Origin: Anisodus tanguticus
Lineage: Eukaryota > Streptophyta > Magnoliopsida > Solanales > Solanaceae
Length of the DNA: 64,000 bases
Direction of reading: 5' to 3'
NCBI GenBank assembly: GCA_034509755.1
Contig: CM067556.1
Location: 40,532,045 to 40,596,044, forward strand
In this document: positions 47,033-57,833 of the stretch, one piece after another
How the letters are laid out: each line of letters starts with the position of its first letter
How positions within the stretch are numbered: the first letter of the stretch is position 1
The notes under the pieces: model-generated
What the model was told of the DNA's origin: nothing
Databases searched by the model: none
The model's input: the letters and a program-made list of their open reading frames with translations, nothing else
Program-made: the position numbers and the translations under genes

Positions 47033-47873
47033 AGAGAGTCATAAAATATTGTGTTCAGTATTTCAGATATGAGAAGAGTCGCTTTATATTTAGTTTGTAT
47101 GGTAGATAACAAGATAGTAAGGACCAGTAACCAAAATCGGTAGACATAACTTAAAATGTTACAGTATTATAGGTTCAATGGATAGATAGAAAGACCAAAT
47201 GCTCCGAACGACAATGATTTGGTAAGCCGATGTAGGGTGTTTAGTAAATTCACTCTTATTCTTATTTGTCAGCAAAGATTCTACTATACTGTCTCATGTT
47301 CTTCAATTTCTTAGTTTTATTTATATTATATTCTGCCTTACATACTTGATACATTTCTTTGTACTGATGTCCCATTGCTGGGGCGCTGCATTTCATGCCT
47401 GCAGGTGGAGGTAATCAGTTTGACGAGTTCTCTCATTAGATAAGGTTGATATTCAACAGAGGATCAGTAGGACTCCACCTCTTCTGGAGTGTAGCTGAGT
47501 CTAGAGGTCATGTATCAATATGGGTAGGCTGGGGCCCTATCCCAACCATGTTTGATGTCAGTTATCTTTAGAGGCTTTTGTAGACACAAGTTCGGTAAGC
47601 TCAAGATGTCATTGACTCTTGTTTGTCCCTTGTTAGGAGTACCTTTATGTTATAAATATTTATGCTTCATGTTTATTGTGATCCTTCTTCGGCTGGTAAT
47701 GTAGTACATGATGATTGATAATACATAATGATATCGGAGGTGTAACGACCTTACATCACTCTGACAAGTTTTAGAAATGTATCCATATAAATTTCATGCA
47801 TTAGAGATGTATCAACATGGGATAAAATGGCATTGTGTACACATATATGGTATACCTAAGGACATGGTCATGG

Positions 47874-49553
47874 TGATGTAAGTAAGAAGGGGTGACGTTG
47901 GGTAAGTGGGGTGGGTTTGGAGGATGTTCGAGTTGACCCAAAAATGGATGGCAATATGGGGTTCTCGGATTGATAGGACAATAGAGTATTTGATGGTGAT
48001 TTTGGTAGAGTGTAGAGGGAATCGGGTCAAGGCATTTTGTGGGGTGGTGGTAGACACGTTGATGATTGTTGTGATGTTTGGGCTTTGGTGGTTGAATGAT
48101 GGTAGTATTCCTGAACAATACTAGGACAGTAAGGTTCTCGATAAGTGTATTATGCAGACTACTTGGTGGTGTTTGGATTGGACGGGTGTTTGTGGGATGT
48201 TTCGGGTGACGACCTCTAGTAGGGATATTTATGAGATATTGTGAGAGGTAAGGTTAGTTGGTATATAGTACATTGAGTGAGGGTTGGTCACGAGTTGTCG
48301 GATACAAACTCGAGTGAAGGAAATGTGACATTTGGTTAAGTGTTAATTTGGTTGATATGGTTTAAGTGTTTAGTGGTTGTGGTTGAAGTGAGGATCGGTC
48401 GATGAGCCCAAGGATAGAGACACGGGGGATTTATTTCCCGAGCTGAGTCCAAGGATAATGTGATCAATGCCATAAGGTCAAGACAGGGGTTTGCTAAATG
48501 CAATGCCCGTGAACTAGCCAAGTGAGGGTGATTGAGCCCTTTTGGTACCCAAAGCTTAGGCTAGGTTGGTCCATAAAGTTCCAACGTTTTCTTACCACTA
48601 AGGGGGTTCCTCGAGTTTGGGAAATGATTAGGTCACACAGTCCTAACCAAGTCTTATACTAAAGGGAGGGGTGACCCACAAAAGATTGATGTGTTTCAAC
48701 ACACAAGTTGAAAACAACTTAGTTTTATCTTAATATCAAACTTATCTTTAAATTCCTCCTAAGGTTCCTATTTATAGTAGTACATGGATTATTCTAGAAG
48801 ACAAACTAAAGGACACAAACTCTATTTTGAACCTTTCGGCCAAGTGGGGATAAATGAGAAAGGGTCCGGGTTTTCTTAGTGGTCAAGGGTGTTCTCGGCC
48901 TTGGTGTGAATAATGGGAAATGGTTTGGTTTTACTTGGAGACAAGGATGATCTCCAACTCCTTCACACCTCTTTGTGGAGTCCAAGTAGTAGAGTGGATG
49001 GATTGAGATTCTTAAGGATCTCATCTTCTTAGAATGTGTTTGGAAGCTTCCATTCTTTGTACTTGCTTGATCAACCATTTCGGCTAACCTCTTCATCTCC
49101 CCTTGGACGATTTTGAAGACTCTAATGTTGCCAAATTCATAAACTAGTTGGTTCATGAATTGTCTTCTTGGAAGCCTTAGCTTTTAGATCATTCTTGTCC
49201 TTGCCACCTTGTTCTGTTACCCTCTTCTCGGCCTTGACAACATGTAGGAAGAACTCTCGGCCTTGTCTCCTTATTACATGGCTCCTTAAATGTGTCCTAA
49301 TGAAAACTAATAGCTAAGCTAAGAACTAAAGGAAAACAACAAGCTAAAAGAAATGCATGATCTCGGCCAAGACCAAAAAGAAGGTCGAAAATACAATGTC
49401 TTATTGACCATTCACGTAACAACTCCAATTCAATTCCATTTTCCATGCCATATTAGGCATGTAAGTGTAGCTTGATCGGTCACCGTTGGCGTTCTTAGTT
49501 AAGCTATTCTCGACTCATGTTGAGAGTTTAAGTTCATAGGCCTTCTTTTATCA
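47874..49553 (-). repeat. 3' LTR of the short gypsy element (1680 bp)
   Basis: Plus-strand edges are TGATGTAAGTAAG and cttttatca. It is closely similar to 52141-53791, including shared blocks such as catattaggcatgtaag near the inner end. Confidence 0.92.
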
Positions 49554-49834
49554 ATCTCCCCTTCTTTGAAAGAATTCGTCCACGAATTCGTGCTGCCTAA
49601 ATGTGGCAATGAACCTTCATCAAAAAGTGTTGCTCCAATATTTCAATCATTGGGCAAGTCCGGAGGTTTCATTTTGTAAGAGCCCTGTTCTAAACTTGTC
49701 AAATACGGATCCGAATACAAGATAATTGGTTTTAACTTCTTATGATGTTCGTGTTGGATCTCGGGTTCCTTAAGAGATGTTGCCTTGCCATAGGTAGAAG
49801 GGTGACACGGTGCACCACTCAACTTTGTGTTAGA

Positions 49835-50587
49835 TCAAAATATGGCACCTATGCTTGTTTTATGTTTGATTCTAAATGGCCTTTCACGGCTTGGCACGGA
49901 TAGGATCGGGGCTTCACAAATTTCCATGGCTTCAAGGTATGTTGTTGCTTCTCGGAACGATTCATACTTCTCTTTCGTCATGAGTTTGTTTATAGAGGCA
50001 GTAAAGTCATAATATCTCCGCATGAAATGATGAGGAAACAAAGCCGAACTAAGAAAATGCTTTTCTTCAACTATGCCCGTAGGCTCGGTACATCTTTGGC
50101 TAGATTTCACTGTGGTTGGATTAGAACACAATCCCTCAAGTGATGTGGTATGATCTATGGAACGTGGTACCATATTGTGCATGAGGATCATTGAAGAGTT
50201 TGGAATGTTGCACAACTCGAATGGACTCACAAGTTCTTCACACAAATCACGCTCGATTTTCAAGGCCAATATCTTGCAAGGATAGTCTGTTCTTGGCATT
50301 TGATTGTCCCTTCCTTCCTTAAGTGTAGTTAAGACAAATGAGCCAATCATAAGCCAAGTCAAGTGTCTCCAATAGACCAAGGGTATCGTGATGAACAAGT
50401 CCTTACACAGAAGTAGTGGACTAGAGAGAGAAAATGACTTTTGGTCTTGAATTGGGATGGGACCAACACTGATTCCTCCAGCATCATGTTTAATTTTAAT
50501 TAGTGGCTCCACGGTCGAAATATGGGCAGTAAGGAGTCCGAAATTTTGGATGATATGAGGGAACCAACTCATGATCTCGGGCAACAC
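49835..50587 (-). pseudogene. degenerate RT/RNase H-like frame of the short gypsy
   Basis: A 250-codon open frame. Its end (ALFPHHFMRRYYDF, EAMEICEAPILSVPSRERPF, SIGAIF) follows the gypsy pattern of the RT thumb and start of RNase H (F..L...L..APVL..P....F.I..DAS..GIGAVL), but the RNase H Asp is not kept. A middle segment (LVSPFELCNIPNSSMIL) resembles the RT motif around PFGL.NAP. The catalytic YxDD motif is not found, so polymerase activity is excluded. Confidence 0.6.
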
Positions 50588-50622
50588 TTGTGTTCTTGAA
50601 CCAACCTCGGTTAGTTCCTACT

Positions 50623-51213
50623 TCAGTTGGAGTAGTGTGAAGGCCCTTGGGTAATTCCATGTAACCGATAAATGGTTGGTAGAAATTTGCGCATGAAACT
50701 CACGGGAGACCTTGGAATGTTACATACTCCAAATGGCATCACAAATCGTTCAGACAAATCATGCTTGGCATTGGAATCCAACTTCCTTTTACTTCCTTCT
50801 CGGATCCTTATGTGATGCTGTCCATCCCTCAAATCTTCCTCGGAGAACAACTGGATTATATTCCCTCCACCCAAGAGATCTCTCAATCTTGGCATAGGCA
50901 TTGTGCACTTCATAGTGAGGTTATCATCCTCTTGGAAACATGCGAGCCAAATTCCTTTCGGTATCAATAGTGCGGGTGTTGTGTAGGGACTAAGGCACCC
51001 TCGGTCATGTTCTTTGCCTACCAATTGTTGTTCATGACATCCATGGTCTTGGTGAGTAGACAACGAGCTTCTTGAAAATAAATCAAGAGCAAGTTCACTA
51101 TCTTTCATTGGTGGTGTTCCGGATGTAAGTTCATTTCCAAGTTCCTTCACATTGGCATCTTCCAATATAACTTCCGCAATGTTTTCCCTTTTCTTGCATG
51201 CAAATGAATCCAT
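50623..51213 (-). pseudogene. degenerate RT-like frame of the short gypsy
   Basis: A 196-codon frame. LSPYTTPALLIPK, MPMPRLRDLL, HHIRIREGSK and FVMPFGVCNIPRSPVSFM follow the order of gypsy RT motifs, but the core acids are replaced (LRDGQHH where DLRSGYHQ is usual) and the polymerase motif is absent. It lies downstream of the protease frame on the minus strand, consistent with pro-RT order. Confidence 0.65.
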
Positions 51214-51291
51214 AGGACTCCCCTTATTGGATTCTTCTTCTACCCTTCGTGCATCAAGTAGTAGGGCCTCGTCTTCATGCTTCTTTGCACG

Positions 51292-51853
51292 TCAAATTCT
51301 CATATCCTTCACCTCACTAGGTGACATTGGCACTAGTCGGATTTTCTTATCTTCTTTTCGAAAGGAATAAGTATTCCTTCCTCCATCATGTTGTGCCTTC
51401 GTACCAAGTTGATGGTTGCCCCAATAAAATATGACATGCATCCATAGGGAGGATGTCACACCATACCTTATCTTCATATGTTCCAATCCGAAAGCTAACA
51501 AGAGTTTGTTTCACTACTCTTAGTATTTCGTCTTGGTTTATCCGTTGGAGATCATATGGCTTCAGATGATTTCGGGTGGGTAATTTTAACTTGTCCACCA
51601 TTTCCACGGAGGCCAAGTTGACACTACTTCTCCCATCAATAATCATGTTGCACACTTTGTATTTTACTTTGCATCGAGTATAAAAAAATTGCTCACCTCG
51701 TGTCTTCTCGTGTTCGTCAAGTTGAACACTTAACACATGTCGAAGAACTAAGTTTTCATACACCTCCACCATAGTAACATCTGCCTCCACAATTTCTTGA
51801 TTATACAATGGATTACTAAAGGAGGTATTGACCTTTTCCTTAATATGATACAA
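51292..51853 (-). pseudogene. retropepsin-like protease frame of the short gypsy
   Basis: 51853-51386 reads VLSVQLDEHEK, FFYTRCKVKYKVCNMIIDGRSSVNLAS, KPYDLQRIN and PMDACHILLGQP, the gypsy aspartic protease pattern. The catalytic motif is IIDGRSS, with Arg where Gly is usual (IDGGS). A frameshift near 51400 moves the continuing tail (HDGGRNTYSF, MSPSEVKDM) to the frame 51501-51292. Confidence 0.72.
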
Positions 51854-51886
51854 TGGATTAAAAAGGGTACGACTTTGTTTTTCATC

Positions 51887-52096
51887 TCAGAATTCCTTGA
51901 ATCCAGTCTTCTCTATAGAAAAGGAATTCCCACAACCATGGTATTCTTTCTCTTCATACCTTGGATTTATTTGCACAACCCTTGGCTCATCATTGTTACT
52001 CATGGTACATCCCGTAAGTTTTCTTTTCCTAGCTTGCACTTGTTCCATGACAATCTTGGATAAGACCCTCCTAAGTTCGTTACTTACTTGTGCCAT
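51887..52096 (-). pseudogene. gag N-terminal remnant of the short gypsy
   Basis: It starts at ATG 52096 (MAQVSNELRRVLSK), shortly after the primer site. It is a short charged frame of about 70 codons with a KRK stretch and ends before any capsid or zinc-knuckle motif. The rest of gag is missing. Confidence 0.45.
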
Positions 52097-52140
52097 AGCG
52101 TCAAAGCGTGGGATGGGATTGTCTTTCTCTGATACCAATC

Positions 52141-53791
52141 TGATGTAAGTAAGGAGGGGTGATGTTGGGTAAGTGGGTCGGGTGTGGAGAATGTTCGGGT
52201 TGACCCAAAAATGGATGGCATTATGGGGTTCCGGGTTCTCGGATTGACGAGATAGTGGGTTATTTGATGGTGATTTCGGGAGAGTGTAGAGGGAATACGT
52301 TGAGTATTGTTGTGAATCTCCGGCTTTGGTGGTTGAATGATGGTAGGATGCCGGAATAGTACTGGGACAGTAAGGTTCTCGGTAAGTGTATTATGCGGAC
52401 TACTTCGTGGTGTTTGGATTGGACAGGTGTTTGTGGGCTGTTTCGGGTGATGACCTTTAGTAAGGATGTTTATGAGATATTGTGGGAGGTAAGGGTAGTC
52501 GGTATATAGTATATTTATTGAGGGTTGGTCACGAGTTGTCGGATACAAACTCGAGTGAAGGAAAGGTTACTTTTGGTTAAGTGTTGATTTGGTTGATATG
52601 GTTTAAGTGTTTAGTGGTTGTGGTTGAAGTGAGGATCGGTCGATTAGCCCAAGATAGAGAAATAGGGGATTTTTTTCCAGAGCTGACACCAAGGATGATC
52701 AATGCCACAAGGTCAAGACCGGGGTTTGCTAAATGCAATGCCCGTGAACTAGCCAAGTGAGGGTGATCGAAGCCCTTTTGGTACCCCAAGCTTAGGCTAG
52801 GTTGGTCCACAAAGTTTCAACATTCGCTTACCACTAAGGGGGTTCCTCGAGTTTTGGAAATGATCAGGTCACATAGTCCTAACCAAGTTTTACACTAAAG
52901 GGAGGGGTGACCCACAAAGGATCGATATGTTTCAACACACAAGTTGAAAACAAACTTAGTTTTATCTTAAACTCAAACTTATCTTTACATTCATCCTAAC
53001 GTTCCTATTTATAGTAGTACATGGATTATTCTAGAAGACAAACTAAAGGACACAAACTCTATCTTGAACCTTTCGGCCAAGTGGGGATAAATGGGAAAGG
53101 GTTCGGGTTTTCTTAGTGGTCAAGGGTGTTCTCGGCCTTGGTGTGAATAATGGGAAATGGTTTGGTTTTACTTGGAGACAAGGAAGAACTCCAAATCCTT
53201 CACACCTCTTTGTGGAATCCAAGTAGAAGAGTGGATGGATTTCTCTTCTCAAGGATCTCATCTTCTTGGAATGTGTTTGAAAGCTTCCATTCTTTGTACT
53301 TTCTTGGTCAATCATTTCGGCCAACCTCTTCATCTCCCCTTGGACGATTTTGAAGACTCTAATGTAGCCAAATCCATGAACTAGTTGGTTCATGAATTGT
53401 CTTCTTGGAAGCCTTAGCTTCTAGATCATTCTTGTCCTTTCCACCTTGTCCTCTTACCCTCTTCTCGACCTTGACAACTTGTAGAAAGAATTCCCGGCCT
53501 TGTCTCCTTACTACATGGCTCCTTAAATGTGTCCTAATGAAAACTAATAGCTAATTTAAGAACTAAAGGAAAACAAAAAGCTAAAAGAAATACATGATCT
53601 CGGCCAAGACAAAAAAGAAGGCCGAAAATACAATGTCTTATTGACCCTTAACGTAACAACCCCAATTCATTCCATTTTCCATGCCATATTAGGCATGTAA
53701 GTGTAGGTTGACGGGTCACCGTTGGCAATCTTTGTAAAGCTTTTCTTGACTCATGTTGAGAGTTTAAGTTCATGGACTTTCTTTTTGATTA
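52141..53791 (-). repeat. 5' LTR of the short gypsy element (1651 bp)
   Basis: It begins TGATGTAAGTAAGGAGG on the plus strand and ends gatta, a worn form of the partner's tca end. The primer site abuts it on the minus strand. Confidence 0.92.
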
Positions 53792-54938
53792 CATGGTACC
53801 CTTATCTTAGTATCGGTTGGGCAGTTATGTATTGTTATTTGCCACTGGTTGGGCAGGAACGTATTTACCATCGAACTATGACTGGTCAGGCAGTTATGAT
53901 ATATACATTTACCACCAGTTGGGCAGTTATGTATTGTTATTTACCACTGGTTGGGTAGACATGTATTTACCACCAAGCTACAGCTGGTTGGGAAATTACC
54001 AATGATCAGTCGGGCAGTTGAACGGTTATAGTTATGATGTGGATGGAGAGTCATAGAATGTTGTGTTCAGTACTTCAGATATGAGAAGAGTCGCTTTATA
54101 TTTAATTTGTATGGTAGATAACAACACGGTAAGGACTAGTAACCGAAGTTAGTAGACATAACTTAAAATGTTACGGCAATGTAGGCTCAATGGATAGACA
54201 GAAAGACAAAATGATCCAAATGACAGTGATTTGGTAAGCCGATCTAGGGTGTGGTATGTTCACTCTCATTCTTATCTTTCAGTAAATATTCTACTGTACT
54301 GTCTCATGTTCTTCAGTTTTAGAGTTTATATATATATATATATATATATTGTTTTCTGCCTTAAATACTTGGTACATTTCATTGTACTAACGTTCCATTG
54401 CTGGGGCACTGCATTTCATGCCTGCAGGTGGAGGTAATCAGTTTGACGAGCTCTCTTACTAGATGAGGTTGATATTCAGCGGAGGATCGGTAAGACTCCA
54501 CCTCTTTCGGAGTGTAGTCGAGTATAAAGTTCATGTATCAGTATGGGTAGGACAGGGCCCTATCCCGACCATGTTTGACGTGAGTTATCTTTAGAGGCTT
54601 TTGTAGACACAAGTTCAGTATGTCAGTATAGAAGCCTTGTCGGCCTGTGTATACATCTATTTTGGTTTTGTTGCTTGCATAAATGCATATTGGCCTAGTC
54701 GGCCATGTAATTATTCATGTATGTGTTGGAATGATCCCATCTTGCCGAGTTAGTTTGAAGTATAGATATTATAGCTTCAGGCCTTATCGGCCCTAAATAC
54801 GATATTATATTTTACAAGTTGGCCTCATTGGCCTAAGTTGTCCTACGAGACATAGGTGATATAGGTTAAAGTTTGGTTCACTCGAGCCTAGTAAGGTACC
54901 GGGTGACATCCATACATCACCTAGGTTGGTATGTGACA

Positions 54939-55740
54939 TAGAGGCAACAAAGTTTGGAGCTTATCAGTTGCAGGATGTCGAAAATATCTGGTATGAGTCA
55001 TGGGAACAGTCCCAAGGGGAAGATGCACCTCCAACAACTTGGGATGAGTTTGATGATACCTTTATTGAGAACTTTCTGCCAATAGAGGTGAGGGAGGGAA
55101 AGGCTGTAGAATTTGAGAAGATCAAATAGAATGACAGGAGTGTGCTGGAGTACTATCTACACTTTGTTTCTTTGGCAAAGTATACTCCCCATATGGTTCC
55201 AAACATGAGGGCCAAAGTTATGTGTTTTGTGTATGGTCTCAATCCCAGTTGTACGATGTAATAAATATTTCAGCTTAGAACAAAGAAATGACTCTTACAA
55301 AGATGGTTGCTTTCGTACAAGGTAATGAGACCAAAATGAAGGAAGATAAAGCATTGCAGAAAGTGAAGGACATGAATTTAAATAAGAGAGCTAAGTCTAT
55401 AGGTCACTTCAGTTATGAGGGAGGTAGATGCATGCAATCTTTTAAAAATAGGTTATCGGGACTTTCTCCATCTTCAGGCAGTGCCCCAACCCCAAAGTTC
55501 AGGAATGATAATAAGAGGCAGAACTTCAGAACATCAGACTCCTAGTCACAGGTTAGTGTGGGTCAAAACATCTTCAGCAACCCAGTTTGTGGTAAGTGTG
55601 ATAAGAGGCACCCATGGGAGTGCCGCTCTGGCATGCATATCTGTTATGGTTGTGTTCAGCAAGGTCACTTTTAGCGAGACTGTCCATCAGTGCGGAAGGG
55701 TACATGAGGTAATGTGGCTCAGTCCACAAATTTAATAATT
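54939..55740 (+). pseudogene. outer gypsy gag, C-terminal part after the insertion
   Basis: From the TAGAG copy the frame continues ATKFGAYQLQDVENIWYESW, TWDEFDDTFIENFLP, then a stop (55127-55129), VLEYYLHFVSLAKYTP and further breaks. A zinc knuckle remnant (CYGCVQQGHF, stop, RDC) sits at about 55640-55685. At least four stops or shifts are present. Confidence 0.85.
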
Positions 55741-55857
55741 CCTCGTAATTCTCAAGCTTAATCAGGGCGTGGTCCAACTATGTCCGGTAACACTGGCGGA
55801 GTCCCAAACCGCTTGTATTCACTATTGGGTCATCAGGATTCAAAGGCTCGCACATAA

Positions 55858-56475
55858 GTGGTCATAGGTATATTAACCGTTTTCACTTTCGATGTTTATA
55901 CTCTTATGGATCCTAGATCCACTCTATCTTATGTAACCCCATTTGTTGCTAAGAAGTTTGGGATAGAACCAGAAAAATTGCATGAACCCTTTGAAGTATC
56001 CACTTCAGTTGGTGAGTCAGTTATAGCTAGACAAGTATATAGGGGATATACAGTTAAAGTCTATCACCGCATTACTATAGCCGATTTGGTAGAGTTAGAA
56101 ATGGTAGACTTTGATGTAATCATGGGTATGGATTGGTTATCTTCATGTTATGCAACAATAGGTTATAAGACCGAAATTATCAATTTTAAATTTCCCGATA
56201 AGCCAGTCATAGAATGGAAGGGTGATGCAGTAGCACCCATAGGTAGGTTTATTTCCAATCTTAAATCCAGAAAGATGATATCCAAGGGGTACATTTACCG
56301 TCTAGTTCAGGTTAGAGATGTAGATGACCAGACCCCAAATCTTCAGTTCGTACCAGTTGTCAATGAGTTTCCAGAAGTCTTTTCAGAAGATCTTCCTGAA
56401 GTTTCTCCCGATAGGGAGATCGACTTTGGAATTGATTTACTTACCGACACAAAGCCAATATCTATTCTACCGTAA
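55858..56475 (+). pseudogene. outer gypsy aspartic protease and N-terminal RT linker
   Basis: A 205-codon open frame. The protease has VYTLMDPRSTLSYVTPFVAKK, where the motif is usually DPGS, and VDFDVIMGMDWLSSCYATI, the conserved C-terminal retropepsin block. The linker FPEVFSEDLPEVSPDREIDFGIDL leads to RT. TAA at 56473-56475 cuts it from RT in the same frame. Confidence 0.88.
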
Positions 56476-57833
56476 AGAATGGCTCCAACATATTTAAGAG
56501 AATTTAAAATCCAGTTGAAAGATCTCATTGATAAGGGGTTTATTAGACCAAGTGTCTTACCTTGGGGTGCACCGGACTTGTTTGTTCGAAAGAAAGATGG
56601 GTCTCTGCGTATGTGAATTGACTATCGGCAGTTGAACGAGGTCATCATTAAGAACAAATATCCTTTTCTCAGAATCTATGACTTATTTGATCAACTTCAG
56701 GGTGCCCAGTGTTATTCCAAGGTTGACCTCAGATCAGGGTACCATCAGCTTAAGGTTAAGGAAGTTGATATTCCAAAAATCGCATTCAAAACTTGTCATG
56801 GTCATTTTGAATTTTGTGTCATGTCATTTGGATTGACGAATGCACTAGCTGCTTTCATGGATCTTATGAGCAGGGTCTTCAAGCCTTATCTTGACTTTTT
56901 CGTCATTGTCTTCATCGATGATATTCTAGTCTATTCCCGTAGTGAGGCTAATCATGCAAAACATCTCAGAATAGTGTTGCAGACACTCCAGGATCACGAG
57001 CTTCATGAAAAATGTTCCAAGTGTGAGTTTTGGTTAAAGTCAATATCATTCTTAGGCCATGTAATTTCAGCGAAGGCATCTGAGTTGATTTTTAGAAAAT
57101 AGACGCTGTAAAGAATTGGCCCAGACCCACCTCAGTCTCTGAGATAAGAAGTTTCTTGGGTCTGACAGGCTATTATCGATGTTTCGTAGAGGGGTTTTTC
57201 TCCATCTCAACTCCATTGACTAGATTAACTAAGAAGAAATTCAAATTTCAGTGGTCATATGCCTGTGAGCGTAGTTTTGAAGAATTGAAAACAAGATTGA
57301 CTTCTGCTTCAGTGTTAACGTTGCTAGAGGGAACCGAAGGGTTTGTAGTATATTGTGATGCATCAGGCATTGGTATCATATGTGTTTTAATGCAGCATGG
57401 TAAGGTTATAACTTATGCATCTAGACAACTTAAACCTTATAAAAAGAACTATCCGACTTATGATTTAGAATTAGCAGCCGTGGTTTTCGTGCTCAAGATA
57501 TCACATCATTATTTGTATGGAGTTCACGTTGACATTTTCACATATCACAAGAGCTTTCAGCACATTTTCAAGCAGCGGGAATTGAATCTTAGACAGAAGC
57601 AATGGCTCGAATTGATAAAATATTATGATGTAGATGTTCTTTACCATCCAGGGAAATCGAATATGGTAGCCGATGCTCTTAGTCAGAGATCCATAGGGAG
57701 TTTAGCTCATGTTGAAGAAGAGAACCATGATGAAAGAGATTCACCGACTAGCCAGTCTAGGAGTTCGACTCATGGACTCCGAAGATGGTGTTGTTGTTGT
57801 CCAGAACAAGTCCAAATCCTCCTTAGTAGCTAA
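56476..57833 (+). pseudogene. outer gypsy reverse transcriptase and RNase H
   Basis: RT motifs in order: KDLIDKGFIRPSVLPWGAP, DGSLRM then TGA, IDYRQLN, SKVDLRSGYHQLKV, MSFGLTNALAAFMDLM, and the polymerase box VFIDDILVYS. After stops near 57100, RNase H runs from GLTGYYRCFVEGF to VVYCDASGIGI, TYDLELAAVVFVLK and HPGKSNMVADALSQR. Catalytic acids of both domains are visible, but two or more nonsense codons and a frameshift break the polyprotein. Confidence 0.9.

Larger units (their letters stand above)
47874..53791 (-). mobile_element. short, degenerate gypsy element on the minus strand
   Basis: In minus orientation: 5' LTR 53791-52141, primer site TTGGTATCAGAG just after it (about 52137-52126), coding remnants (52096-49835), polypurine tract GAAGGGGAGAT (about 49564-49554), 3' LTR 49553-47874. 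CATGG flanks both sides (47869-47873, 53792-53796), and removing the element rejoins catgg with tacccttatc as seen in the uninterrupted copy at 42150. It has lost most of gag, part of RT, and all of integrase, leaving a 5.9-kb derivative. Confidence 0.9.
41882..54616 (+). repeat. 1.09-kb tandem duplication inside the recombinant LTR, both copies interrupted
   Basis: Copy 1 is 41882-42412 plus 47038-47595. Copy 2 is 47596-47873 plus 53797-54616. The junction at 47591-47600 (ttcggtaagctc) joins the end of copy 1 to the taagctc start of copy 2 with short shared bases. Copy 1 is interrupted by the element at 42413 and copy 2 by the element at 47874. Confidence 0.85.
38814..54938 (+). mobile_element. 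recombinant solo LTR (gypsy type) with three nested insertions
   Basis: The ends are TGTTACAACC (38814) and TATGTGACA (54938), flanked by TAGAG on both sides. Host segments of this LTR are 38814-39576, 41200-42412, 47038-47873 and 53797-54938. No primer site or internal coding region separates two LTRs. Instead the middle (41882 to 47595, insertion removed) is repeated as 47596 to about 54616. The element is therefore best read as a solo LTR of about 2.9 kb carrying a 1.09-kb tandem duplication from LTR-LTR recombination. Its start resembles the LTR at 42413-44963 in sequence, so the families are related. Confidence 0.82.

Noticed and set aside
38814..54938. A full LTR-internal-LTR retrotransposon of 16 kb
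   Set aside because: There is no primer site or coding region belonging to it; after removing nested elements only LTR-type sequence remains, with one tandem duplication.
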